DNA of 64,000 bases, from positions 18,314,001 to 18,378,000 of the forward strand of contig NC_064826.1 of NCBI RefSeq assembly GCF_024166365.1, written 5' to 3'. Numbering within the stretch: the stretch's first letter is position 1; every line of letters begins with the position of its first letter. Of the stretch, positions 1 through 10,642 are shown one piece after another. The translations under genes and the position numbers were made by a program. The notes below the pieces were generated by a model, which made no database searches, had not been told where the DNA came from, and was given only the letters and a program-made list of their open reading frames with translations. Source of the DNA: Elephas maximus indicus. Lineage: Eukaryota; Chordata; Mammalia; Proboscidea; Elephantidae.

Positions 1-115
1 CTTTCAGGAGCAGATCGCCAGGCTTTACTTCACAGGTGCCTCTGGGTGGGTCTGAACCACCAACCTTCCTGTTAGTAGTACAGCGCTTAACCATTTCCAC
101 CACCCAGGGACTTTG
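1..115 (-). mobile_element. AfroSINE-like SINE, cut by window edge
   Basis: Reverse complement matches the 'B' form of the SINE seen repeatedly in this window (ccctgggtggt head, gaagaaaggcctgg middle). Only the tRNA-like head and middle are inside the window; the 3' tail lies outside. Confidence 0.8.
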
Positions 116-367
116 CTATATAACGTATAAAAATAATAAAGGGAATATCCATATATAAATGACCCAATATATATCCCTGCCCATCCTCCACCCGGAGAGA
201 AACGCTATTCTCAATTTTTGTGTTTAATACCTTGCTTTTCAATATATGCGCACTGCATATGTATGCATTCCTGAACAGCAGTTTTTAAGTTTAGTATGTT
301 TTCGAAATTGGTTAATTTTTTGGGTGTGTGCTAGCTTTCTTATTAGGGTTGGTAAGCTATGCTACAA

Positions 368-1270
368 TAACAAACCGTAAAAAGACATTACATAATCAAA
401 GTGATGTGCAGATTCAAAGCAATCTGTATCGAAATTCCAACAGCCTTTTTCTGGAGAAATGCAAAAGCTGATCCTCAGATTCCTATGGAATTGCAAGGGG
501 CCACAAGTAACAAAAACAATCTTAAAAAAGAAAAACAAAGTAGGACTCAGACTTCCTGATTTCAAAACATACTACAAAGCTACAGTCATCCAAACAGTCT
601 AGTACTACTATAAAGATACACATATAACGAATGGAATAGAATTGGGAGTCCAGATATAAATCATACATTTACGGTCAACTGATTTTCCAAAAGGGTGCTA
701 AGTGCGTTCAACACGGAAGAAACAGTGTCTTCAACAAACGGTGCTGGGACAATTGGATGTCTACATGCAAAAGAATGATGTTGGACCCATAACTCACACC
801 ATATACGAAAATTATCTTTAAATGGATCAATGACCCAAACGTAAGAACTAAAGTCATAAAACTATTGGAAGAAAACATAGGTGTAAATCTTCAAGACTTT
901 GTTTTTGAAAATGGATTCATAGGTATGAAACTAAAAGTAAAACAACAAAAGAAAAAATATGTATATATTGGACTTCACCAAAATTTGAACCTTTTGTGCA
1001 TCATAGGTTTTCATCAAGAAATTGAAGACACCAAAAAAATAAGAAAGAAATTGAAGAGACAACCTACAGAACAGGAGAAAATATTTGTAATCATATATCT
1101 CATAAGGGTTTAATATCTAGAATATATAAAGAACTTCTACAACTCAAAAAAAAAAAAAAGACAAACAACCCAATGAAAAATGGGCAAAGGACTTGAACAG
1201 ACATTTCACCAAAGAAGATATTCAAACAGCCAATAAGCACATGTAAAGATAGTCAATGTCGTTAGTCATT
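368..1270 (+). mobile_element. L1 LINE, ORF2 3' portion (left half)
   Basis: Typical L1 ORF2 C-terminal sequence, decayed, with no long frame. It stops at the 10-bp word gttagtcatt and resumes at 3505, so one L1 was split by the RTE insertion at 1271-3504. The 82-aa open frame at 865-1113 is a surviving ORF2 piece. Confidence 0.8.
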
Positions 1271-2156
1271 GCTATTGCTGTTAGGTGCTGTTAAGTTGGT
1301 TTAGACTCACAGCAACTCTATGTAAAACAGAACAAAACACTGCCCATTCCTGCACCATCTTCACAATCCTTGCTATTTTTGAGCCCACTGTTGTAGTCAC
1401 CGTGTCAACCCATCTTGTCAAATATCTTCCTCTTTTTCACTGACCCTCTACCAAGCATGATATCCTTCTCCACGGACTGGTCCCTCCTGATAACATGCCC
1501 AGAGAAAGTGAGACAAAGTCTTGCCATCCTTGCTTCTAAGGAGCACTCTGGCCATACTCCTTCCAAGACAGATTTGTTCCTTCTTCTGGCAGTCCAAGGT
1601 ATACTCAATATTCTTCACCAATACCATAATTCAAAGGCATCAGTTCTTCTTTGGCCTTCATTATTCATTGTCCAGCTTTTGCATGCACATGAGGCAACTG
1701 AAAATATCATGGCTTGGGTCAGATACACCTTAGTCCTCAAGGTGACATCTTTGCTTTTCAACACTTTAAAGTGATCTTTTGAAGAAGGTTTGCCCGATGC
1801 AATACATGTTTTTTGATTTCTCAACTGCTTCTTTCATGGGCATTGATTGTGGATCCAAATAAAATGAAATCCTTGACAACTTCAATCTTTTCTCCATTTA
1901 TCATGATGTTGCTTATTCGTCCAGTTATGAGGATTTTGGTTTTCTTTATGTTGGGGTATAATCCATACTGAAGGCTGTGCTCTTTGATCTTCATCAGTAA
2001 GTGTTTCTAGCCCTCCTCACTTTCAACAAGCAAGGTTGTGTCATCTGTACATCAAAGGTTGTTAATGAGTCTTCCACTAATCCTGATGCCACATTCTTCT
2101 TCGTATAACCCAGCCTCTCAGATTATTTGCTCACCATACAGACTGAATAAGTATGA

Positions 2157-3155
2157 TGTCTTAGTTACTTAGTGCTGCTATAACAGAAATACCACAAGTG
2201 GATGACTTTAACAAAGAGAAATTTATTCTCTCACCATCTAGGAAGCTAGAAGTCCAAATTCAGGGCGCCAGCTCCAGGGCAAGGCTTTCTGTCTTTGCTG
2301 GCTCTGGAGGAAGAACCTTGTCATCAGTCTTTCCCAGATGAGGAGCTTCTCAGCACAGGGACCCTGGGTCCAAAGGACACACTATTCTCCTGGTTCTTGT
2401 TTCTTGGTGGTATGAGGTCTCCCTGTCTCTCTGCTAGCTTCTCTTTTTTATATCTCAAAAGAGATTGATTTAAGACACAACCTAATCTTGTAGATTGAGT
2501 CCTGCCTCATTAACATAACTGCCTCTAATTCTGCCTCATTAACATCAATTGTTGTTGTTGTTAGGTGCCTCAAGTGGGTTCCAACCCACAACAGAACAAA
2601 GCACTGCCTGGTCCTGTGCCATCCTTACAATCGTTGTTTTGCTTCAGCCCACTGTTGCAGCCATTGTGTCAATCCATCTCATTGAGGGTCTTCCTCTTTT
2701 CCGCTGACCCTCTACTTTACCAAGCATGATGTCCTTCTCCAGGGACTGATCCCTCCTGACAGCATGTTCAAAGTACGTAAGACGTAGTCTCACCAACGTT
2801 GCTTCTAAGGAGCATTCTGGTTGTACTTCTTCCAAGACAGATTTGTTCATTCTTTTGGCAGCCCATGGTATATGCAATATCATTCGCCAACACCACAATT
2901 CAAAGGCGTCAATTCTTCTTCGATCTTCCTTATTCATTGTCCAGCTTTCACACGCACATAATGCAATTGAAAATACCATGGCTTGGGTCAGGCACACCTT
3001 ATTCTTTAAGGTGGCATGTTGGCTTTTGGTAGGATTTATGACACATAGGAAAATCATATCAGATGACAAAATGGTAGACAATCACACAATGCTGGGAATC
3101 ATGGACTAACCAAACTGACATACTTTTTTGGGGGGGACACAATTCAATCCATAAG
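2157..3155 (-). mobile_element. MaLR/ERVL-type solo LTR inside RTE copy A
   Basis: Starts with ttagttacttagtgctgcta and ends with ggggggacacaattcaatcc, the antisense form of an MLT1/MST-like LTR. A near-identical 5-bp duplication (tatga at 2152, tatgg at 3156) flanks it. It is itself split by RTE copy B at 2549-3027. It is an old fossil LTR. Confidence 0.75.
2549..3027 (-). mobile_element. RTE-clade LINE fragment (copy B) inside the LTR
   Basis: Begins with a (gtt)n tail and gttaggtgcc, then RTE C-terminal coding sequence on the minus strand. The 145-aa frame at 2644-3081 (minus) is mostly this RTE: FELWCWRMILHIPW and LEKDIMLGKVEGQRKRGRPS match the same region of the RTE copy at 9.8-10.6 kb. 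It is 5'-truncated. Confidence 0.85.
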
Positions 3156-3514
3156 ATATGGTGAAAGAATACAACCCTGATCCACACCTTTCCTGATTTT
3201 AAACCATTAAGTATCCCCTTGTTCTGTTTGAAAACTGCCTCTTAGTCTGTGTAAAGGCTCCTCATGAGCAAAATTAAGTGCCCTAGCATTTCCATTCTTT
3301 GCAACTTTATCCATAATTTGTTATGATCCACACAGTCAAATGCCTTTGCATAGTCAATAAAAAACAGGTAAACGTCTTTCTGGTATCCTCTGCTTTCTGC
3401 CAAGATTTATCTAACATAAGCAATGATATCCCTTGTTTTACAGCCTCTTCTGAATCTGGCTTGAATTTCTGGCAGTTCCCTGCCGAAGCACTGCTGCTGC
3501 AATTGTTAGTCATT

Positions 3515-4297
3515 AGAAAACCACAATGAGATACTACTTCACATTCACTAGGATTGCAGCTCTTTTCACAGCAGGCAAACGGTGGAAACAACCCCAAGTG
3601 CCCATCAATAGATGGATGGATAAGCAAAATGTAGTATATCCATACAATGGACTATTACTCAGCCATAAAGAGAAATGAAGTCCTGATACATACTATGACA
3701 TGGATGAACTTTGAAAACATTATGCTGAATGAAATAAGTCAAGCACAAAAGGACGAATATTATGTGATACCTCTTATACGACGGCACTGGTTCTGGTTTA
3801 TACGAAACATCTAGAATAGGTAAATGCATAGAGACAAAAGTAGATTAGTGGTTACCAGGAGCTGGGCCGGGGCAGTAGGGATGGATTGTCATGCTTAACG
3901 GGCACTAAGTCTCTGTTCTGGAGTGATGAAAAACTTCTGGTAACACACAGTGGTTATGGCTGCACAGGAGCCCTGGTGGCACAGTGGTTGAGAACTTGGC
4001 TGCTAACCAAAAGGTCAACAGTGCCAATCCACCGGCCGCACCTTGGAAACCCAAACCCAGTGGGGCAGCTCTTCTCTCCTATAGAGTCGCTATGAGTCGG
4101 AATCGACTCGATGGCAACAGGTTTGATTTCTTTGTTGTTGTTGTTATGGCTGCACAATGTGGTGAATGTAACTAATGTCACTGAACTGTACACTTAAAAT
4201 AAAGTGGAAAATATTTTCTTATATATATTTTACCACCATAATTTTTTTTTTTTAATTTTTAAAAATTTAAATAACTAAAATAAAGTTTAAAAAGAAA
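3515..4297 (+). mobile_element. L1 LINE, 3' end (right half)
   Basis: Continues the L1 from 1270: ORF2 end, then 3' UTR (caatggactattactcagcc, gtcactgaactgtacactta) and an A/T-rich tail near 4225-4297. A SINE interrupts it at 3967-4142. Confidence 0.8.
3967..4142 (+). mobile_element. AfroSINE-like SINE ('A' form) in L1 tail
   Basis: Complete copy: gagccctggtggcacagtgg head, tRNA-like B-box region, cgctatgagtcggaatcgac tail and a short (gtt)n end. A perfect 14-bp target duplication, gttatggctgcaca, lies at 3953-3966 and 4143-4156. Confidence 0.95.
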
Positions 4298-4943
4298 GTT
4301 ACAGCCCAATGAGTGTAAGGTGGTTGAACTTGACACTTCCAGGCTCCTTCCAACTTGTGAGACTGCCATGATAAGCATATGATCTCCGAAGGCATGGAGG
4401 AAAAAGATCAGGGACAATCGTGCGTGTTACTTCTGCCTGCATCCCATCGACCCAAACCTAGCTGCGAGGCTTCCGGGAAACGCAGGCCTCCTGTGTTCCT
4501 ATAAAGAGGAAAATGCAACCAGGTTTGGTGAACATGTGGCATATCCTCTGCCTCTGCAACGCATAGTTTCCCCAAGAGAAACTGGGCTATCTGCTCCTTA
4601 CAGATATGGGGACTGTTCAGAGTAACTCTCTCCCTCTTCTGGTGAGCACTAATCACATTTTAACTGGCTATTCTATTCCGAACCCACAGAAGAAAAGACT
4701 GCATTCTCTGTTACGTCACGCTCCAGGGTAATTAGCAGTTGGGGATTATCTTTCCTTCCTAGTCGCTGATGAAATTCTGTAAAAATCTTTCAGTCCCTAG
4801 GAAGAGACAGGGCTATTCATTGGCTTTAGACTTTAAGAGGATTCAAGCTTTGACCTTGAAACAGCAGATGCTCTTTAGAGGAAGAACAGAGCTAAGGGGA
4901 AACTGGAGAGACAGAATTGTGTGGCAGAAATGATCCCAGACTG
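4298..4943. other. Non-coding interval, nothing recognised
   Basis: Unique-looking sequence without splice-flanked open frames or a recognisable repeat. The minus-strand 82-aa frame near 4408-4656 has no recognisable protein features. Confidence 0.4.
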
Positions 4944-5576
4944 GTCTTAAAAGCTTACGAGCAGCCATCTAAGATACTCCACTGGTCCCCCTGTTTGAGG
5001 CAAGGGAGAATGAAGAAAACCAAAGACACAAGGGCAAGATTAATCCAAAGGACTAACGGACCACAGCTACCACAGCCTCCCCCAGACTGAGTCCAGCACA
5101 ACTAGATGGTGCCCAGCTACCACCACTGACTACTCTGACAGGGATCACAACAGAGGGTCCTGAACATAGCTGGAGAAAAATACAGAACAAAATTCTAACT
5201 CACAAAAAAAGACCAGACTGACTAGTCTGACAGAGACTGGAGAAACCCCGAGATCATGGCCCCTGGACACCCTTTTAACTCAGTACTGAAGTCACTCCTG
5301 AGGTTCGCCCTTCAGCCAAAGATTAGACAAGTCCATAAAACAAAATGAGATTAAATGAGCCCAGCAGCTCAGGGGCAAGGACAAGAAGGCAGGAGGGGAC
5401 AGGAAAGCTGGTAATGGGGAACTCAAGGTCAAGAAGGGAAGAGTGTTAACATGTCGGGTGGAGTTGGCAACCAATGTCACGACACAATACGTGTGTTGTT
5501 TAATGAGAAACTAATTTGCTCTGTAAACCTTCGTCTCAAGTACAATAAAAAAAAAATTAAATTTTTAAAAAAAGAA
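4944..5576 (+). mobile_element. 5'-truncated L1 insertion (3' UTR) with 18-bp target duplication
   Basis: L1 3' UTR ending in acaataaaa plus an A-rich tail. A perfect 18-bp duplication, agaaatgatcccagactg, flanks it at 4926-4943 and 5577-5594. This indicates L1-type target-primed insertion and a comparatively recent age. Confidence 0.9.
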
Positions 5577-5654
5577 AGAAATGATCCCAGACTGAGAGTC
5601 AAGAGTGAAGTGTTCTAAATCCAGGAAGTCAAGATTGAACCCAGTGCCCATAAG

Positions 5655-5830
5655 TGCAGGGGTTGAAGTCAGAGCTTCATTAGCTGAGTAGTCCTCAGCT
5701 GGAAAATGAGGGACTTACTTTGTAGGTTTGTCTTAAGAATTAAATAAAATAATGTATGTAAAGCACTTTGTACAATACTTGGTACATTGTAAAAGATCAA
5801 CAAGTAGTGGTTACTTTAGTTGTTAATTCT
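5655..5830 (+). mobile_element. MIR SINE fragment
   Basis: MIR 3' half: attaaataaaataatgtatg, taaagcactttgtacaatac. Strongly diverged, ancient. Confidence 0.65.
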
Positions 5831-5934
5831 GTCATATTGTTGTATGGGTGGCGCTGTCATGTTATTTAATACAGTAATGCATCTCAAGTGCCTAGGAAAG
5901 TGCCCAGCCCACAGCAGGTGCCCAATAAACATAC

Positions 5935-6070
5935 GTCCAAGGAGCAAATGAATGAACAAATGAATTCTCAGCTCTGCCAATGACAAGCAATGCGATCTTG
6001 TTCAAATGACTTTCCCTCTGGGCCTCAATGTGTTCACCCATAAATGAGAACATGGCTCTGTGCAGCACCA
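5935..6070 (+). mobile_element. MIR SINE fragment
   Basis: MIR core-like order: ctctgccaatgacaagcaat, tgactttccctctgggcctc, cccataaatgagaac. Ancient. Confidence 0.55.
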
Positions 6071-6414
6071 TCCCTCCCAGGACCAATTCATGTGTCAGCA
6101 AAGGGCCTTGGTCACAAAACAGGCAGAGCAGGAGACAGAGGGAGAAATGGGCTCAGTGGTCTGGACCAAAGGAGTGTGGGCATTGGCAGAATGAAACTCC
6201 TGTGAGGAAATGCCAGAGTGTGGCAGGAGGGTCTCTGCTTGCAGGTCAGGTAAGCTGATAAGGTTGTCATAGTCTGTGAACCCCAAAACCTCTCTCTGCC
6301 CTCTCTGGGGTCAAAAAAAGTGGCTGTAGAACTACAAGGACTTTCCCCAGCCCCAAGCACTGCCCAGTGCTAAATTGCAGTAGCCTGGGGTATGAAACTG
6401 AGACTTGACTTCCT

Positions 6415-6500
6415 TGATTTATTAATTATTAATTGAGCACCTACTACGTGCCAAGCACCATTCTACATGCTAGGTTACAGCAGTGAGTAAATAAGCCTGC
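6415..6500 (+). mobile_element. L2-like fragment
   Basis: attgagcacctactacgtgc followed by caagcaccattctacatgct matches the common L2 motif 'gagcacctactatgtgccaggcac'. Short and diverged. Confidence 0.5.
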
Positions 6501-7317
6501 CACCATCCATCCAAGTCAAGGAGGCAAATGAGAAAAAGGAGCACAAAGAAATAAACGGTCAATTGCAGGTTTTAAGAAGTGCCATGAAGAAAAGCAAAGT
6601 GGGGTAAATAAGGGGTTAAGGAGGATCCCTTCATCCACATCTTCCTCCACTGGGACTGGCGGCTAGGGAGAGAGGTGAGGTCTCCACAGGTGAGAAAAGA
6701 GAAGGGAGAGGAAAGAGGAAGAGAACAAGTGGTTCGCAGAGAGGGGCGGGTGGAGAAAGGCCGTGGGTCCTGGCATTTGCAGAGGGCCTTGGCCTGCCCT
6801 GGTTGGCTGAGCAGCACAGATACCTTGATTCCTCCGCTCTGTCCCCAGGAGGCCTCTGATGTTGGAGATGTGAGGGCTGAACACAAGCCCGCCAGTGCCC
6901 GAGAAGGTCTGGGGAGGACTGTTTGCTTGTTTCTGGCAGAAGGGTGAAAACACAGTAGCCTTCCCTCCCCCCAGTTACCCAGGCCCTCCCGCTGTCATTT
7001 TGACATGGCTGGGTATACAAGGTCCCCAGGACTGCTCTAGGCTCTGAGCCACCTGTCAAGCAGCTCAGGAACACCCGAGCTCCGGGGAGCCATGACTCAC
7101 TCACCCAGCCAGGGACTGAAAGCAGATGCGGGGGGGCCGGGGGGTGATGCAGAGCCAGCCCAGGGACAGGATGGGGGCTGCCGAGTGGGAGATACTCAGG
7201 CCCTAGCTCTACCTGGTGTCAAGCAGCTCCATGCCAGGACGTGCGACATGTACCTGCCAAACCCAAGCCAACCTCTTAGGCCCCCTCCTACATGAAGTCT
7301 TTCCCAACTCTCATCTG
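6501..7317. other. GC-rich non-coding interval
   Basis: Overlapping frames on both strands (for example 157 aa minus, 90 aa plus) are explained by high GC and few stops. No frame has conserved-looking domains or a start with splice context. No gene called. Confidence 0.4.
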
Positions 7318-7440
7318 GAGGTGAATAATTCACTGAATCATTTGTTGAGCCTTTTCCATATAGCAGAGGATACAAAAAGATAAAACAGTCCTTCCTTTGA
7401 AGAGCTCACGTATGAGGCAGACCAATAAGTAAATGAGCAT
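7318..7440 (+). mobile_element. L2-like fragment
   Basis: tcatttgttgagccttttcc, then gaggatacaaaaagataaaa and cagtccttcctttgaagagc follow the order of the L2 'size/age' motif. Ancient. Confidence 0.45.
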
Positions 7441-7454
7441 GAAGAGTGGTGGGG

Positions 7455-7545
7455 GGCTGTGTGTATGTACACACCCATACATACACACATATACACCCAT
7501 ACACATACATATACACCCATACATACATGCATGCAAACTGAGAAG
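7455..7545. repeat. (ACACCCATAC / ATAC) simple repeat
   Basis: Interrupted tandem units of acacccatacatacacata. They create the spurious Cys/Val-rich and His/Thr-rich open frames here. Confidence 0.9.
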
Positions 7546-7774
7546 CGTGAGCACCTCTGCAATCGGCTGTGCATCACAGAAAACATTAGCCAGACCTTGC
7601 TTCCCCACTGCATTTTCACCATGGGCTTCAAGCTCCATATCCCATGCCCAGTTAACCATGCTGTTCCCAAGTGTCAAAATACCATCCATTCTCTGATCAA
7701 AGTATTCTGGGGGTAGGGGGAGGGGAGGTAAGTGTAAGACCTTTATATGTGGTGAAAGGTATCTAAGATAAAAG

Positions 7775-7850
7775 TAGGGTGACCAACTGTCCAGGCTCAC
7801 CCAGAACCGTCCTGGTTTTAGCTCTGAAAGTCCTGTATCCAGGAAACCCT
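7775..7850 (+). mobile_element. Possible hAT-type MITE fragment
   Basis: agggtgaccaactgtccagg with ccgtcctggttttagctctg resembles a common non-autonomous DNA element with a tagggtgacca terminus. Family is a guess. Confidence 0.35.
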
Positions 7851-9047
7851 CCAGTCCCCAGGAAACCCAAGAGGAAAGAGAGGAGGCCAGGGGTCTGGCT
7901 GGTTCCTTGATTGACTTCCTTGGGTAGGTAGGTAAGGGTTGGCTGTAGGTGTACACAGGGAGGGTGTATTACCTACGTGGGGGACATTACACCCACCAGT
8001 CCTGCCCTACTCTCACCCCAATTGCCCCTGGGCCGCTGCCACTGCCCTGGTATGTCCCCTCCACCCAGCCCTTGAGCCAGGCTGCGGCTCCTCCACACCC
8101 TCAGTGACCCCTCAGAGGAGCCACTAGGGTTCTAGCCCCCTTGTGCAGGTAGAGTGCTCCTGGATCCTCTTTCTTATAGAGTTAAAAAAAAAAAAAAAAA
8201 ACAGCCCTGGTGGAATCCGGCTTTGGAGATGTTGCCAAGCAGCTGTCATTAACCCCTTCCTGGCTGGGACACCAGCTTATCCCCGTGCACACACAGACCC
8301 CTTCACTCATGTCTGTCCCCCGGGCAGCACCAGTATGGGGGGTCAGGGCGGCTTGAGTAGGGTCAGCATGACTCCTAACACAGTGCTCTCAGGGGAGCCA
8401 CCTGAGGCCTCAGCTGAGGCAGGGCCAGGAGGAACAGCAACCTTGTTCCACTGATGCCACGCGTCCATCAGGCCCCGCGTCTGCCACCAGCAGTCACGCT
8501 CAATGCCGCTTCTGTTGCCAGGTCCCTGGTGAAAAGCCCCTGTGTTGTGGCTCCCGGCTCCAGTGAGGTCTACGATACAAGGTCTCCATTCATGCTATTC
8601 TCACCCTCCTGGGCCACACAGACCGCCTGCTCCCTGAGGAAAGCTGTGGGGTTGCAGGGTGGACCTTCCCCGTGGCTTCCGTAACAGCCAGCACACGGTG
8701 CCTGAATGCCCCTCCACCGGCTGCCTTCTGTCTGCCTTTGGGGAGATCCTGACTCGGGCTCAGAGCAACAGGATGCAAGCCACCCAACCGGCGGGTCTTT
8801 GGGGGCCTATGCCTTTTCTGTCAACAGCCCCCCAAGCTCCTGGCTGCCGTGAAATGTCAATTAGAGGACACGCACAGAGCACAATGAACTGCCTTTTCAC
8901 TTTCAGTGAGCTCTGCGAAAGACACCTGAATCTAGGGCTAAGCTGAGAGGACACCATTGAGGTGGGGCACTGTCTTCATTAAGCTCATCACGGTGGTAAG
9001 CGCTAGATTGTTCTGCAAACCGTCATGTTCCATGGAACAGAACAGGG
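7851..9047. other. GC-rich non-coding interval
   Basis: Includes an A-run near 8184-8202. Short frames on both strands (62-103 aa) lack domains or splice context. I see no gene or classifiable repeat. Confidence 0.4.
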
Positions 9048-9233
9048 CAGTGGTTCTTGAACTTGACTGTGCGTCAGTCACCTGGAGGGCTTATTAAAAC
9101 ACAAATTGCCCAGCCCACCCCCAGAGTCTATGGATCATTAGGACTGGGGAGGGGCCTGGGAATTTGCATTTCCAAAAAATTCCCGGTGGTGCTGATGCTG
9201 CTGGCCAGGGGAACCTCAGTTTGACAACGCCGG
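9048..9233 (+). mobile_element. MER5A-like hAT-Charlie MITE
   Basis: Starts cagtggttcttgaacttgac, contains cacctggagggcttattaaa and cccccagagtctatgg, and ends near cagtttgacaacg, an imperfect inverted repeat of the start. About 186 bp, close to the MER5A length. Confidence 0.75.
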
Positions 9234-9804
9234 AATGGGGTCTCCCTGACCTCAAGGAGTTACAAATCTTCTGAGGCAACAAATTTACACCCGAGTTCCC
9301 AAAGCAAAAGCCAACAACGAATGCAATGAATTTGAGGGGATGCAGAACAAGAGGGAAGGCACCCAGCACCTGCTGAGTGCCTGCTGCGACCCTGTCCTTA
9401 TCCCACTTATTCCCATCCGTAAGACGGTGTCAAAGAAGAAAGTCTCGTGCTCTGTTAGGAGTGAAAGAAAAGGAGTTTTACTTAGAAAAATTTCCATCTG
9501 CAGTGGGCATGTATTTCCCCATTTCACAGATGAGAAAAATGAGACTCAAAGAAGGTCCTTCAATTGTCTGGCCAGCTCTGCCTGGCACCAAAAGAGTGAA
9601 GGTGGGGTTTTGTCAGAGAATCTTGTCAAACCCTAAATGCACAGAGAAGTATCACTATTTAGTGAAACAGAGTATATTTATTGCAAGTAGATACAATCCC
9701 AGTTGGGCAGAGTCATCCCAGACATCAGGAAGGCACTTTGAGAGGGGGTAGTGGAAACAGGTTTTACAGCTCACTGTCATGTTAATTTCTCAGGAGCTAG
9801 CTTC
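9234..9804. other. Mixed unique sequence with MIR-like and LTR-like traces
   Basis: An antisense MIR core (atttcacagatgagaaaaat) lies at about 9520-9540. Sequence at about 9650-9690 (agagtatatttattgcaagt) resembles an antisense LTR polyadenylation region, and similar non-RTE sequence resumes after 10642, so the RTE may have landed in an old LTR element. Weakly supported. Confidence 0.3.
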
Positions 9805-10642
9805 AGAAGACGGGGCATCAGAATTGGAGGAAGACTCATTAACAACCTGCATTATGCAGATGATACAACCTGGCTTGCTGAAGGTGAAGAGGACTTGAAG
9901 CACTTACTGATGAAGATCAAAGACTACAGCCTTCAGTATGGATTGCACCTCAACATAAAGAAAACAAAAATCCTCACAACTGGACCAGTGAGCAACATCG
10001 TGATAATCAGAGAAAAGACTGAAGTTGTCAAGGATTTCATTTTACTTGGATCCACAATCAAAAGCCATGGAAGCAGCAGTCAAGAAATCAAAAGACGCAT
10101 TGCATTGGGTAAATCTGCTGCAAACGACCTCTTCAAAGTGTTGAAGAGCAAAGATGTCACCCTGAAGACTAAGGTGCGCCTGACCCAAGCCTTGGTATTT
10201 TCAATCACATCATATGCATGTGAAAGCTGGACAATGAATAAGGAAGACCAAAGAAAAACTGACACCTTTCAATTGTGGTGTTGGCAAACGATACTGAATA
10301 TACCATGGACTGCCAAAAGGACGAACAAATCTGTCTTGGAAGAAGTACAACCAGAATGCTCCTTAGAAGCAAGGATGGTGAGACTGAGTCTTACGTATTT
10401 TGGACATGTTGTCAGGAGGGATCAGTCCCTGGAGAAGGACATCATGCTTGGCAGAGTACAGGGTCAGCAGAAAAGGGGAAGACCCTCAATGAGGTGGTCT
10501 GACACAGTGGCTGCAACAATGTGCTCAAGCATAACAACAATTTTAAGGATGGCTCAGGACCGGGCAGTGTTTCGTTCTCATAGCACAGAGTCGCTATGAG
10601 TCGGAACTGGCTCGAAGGCACCTAACAACAAAAACAACAGCA
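9805..10642 (+). mobile_element. RTE-clade LINE 3' end (copy C) with long open frame
   Basis: A continuous plus-strand frame (9751-10599, 282 aa) runs into RTE sequence at about residue 20. It holds the end of the reverse-transcriptase palm, with catalytic LHYADDTTWLAEGEEDL, then the thumb and the conserved C-terminal block (LWCWQTILNIPWTAKRTNKS, EKDIMLGRVQGQQKRGRPSM). The upstream start methionine is flanking sequence, not a true start. The apurinic endonuclease and N-terminal RT are missing, so it is 5'-truncated and cannot move by itself. The last 50 bases (gtcgctatgagtcggaactgg) match the tails of the SINEs in this window. The lack of stops suggests a young insertion. Confidence 0.92.

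Larger units (their letters stand above)
1271..3504 (-). mobile_element. RTE-clade LINE (copy A), split by an LTR
   Basis: RTE reverse-transcriptase and C-terminal sequence in reverse orientation, with its 3' tail (ttgctgttaggtgctg) on the left. It is flanked by a perfect 10-bp duplication, gttagtcatt, at 1261-1270 and 3505-3514, inside L1. RTE sequence covers 1271-2156 and about 3156-3504; the middle is a later LTR insertion. The reading frame is decayed. Confidence 0.85.

Noticed and set aside
3967-4142. tRNA gene
   Set aside because: The tRNA-like A/B-box region belongs to the SINE head, which is repeated throughout the window with SINE tail and target duplications.
8184-8232. SINE head after the A-run (cagccctggtgg)
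   Set aside because: Only about 12 bases match; the following sequence diverges completely.
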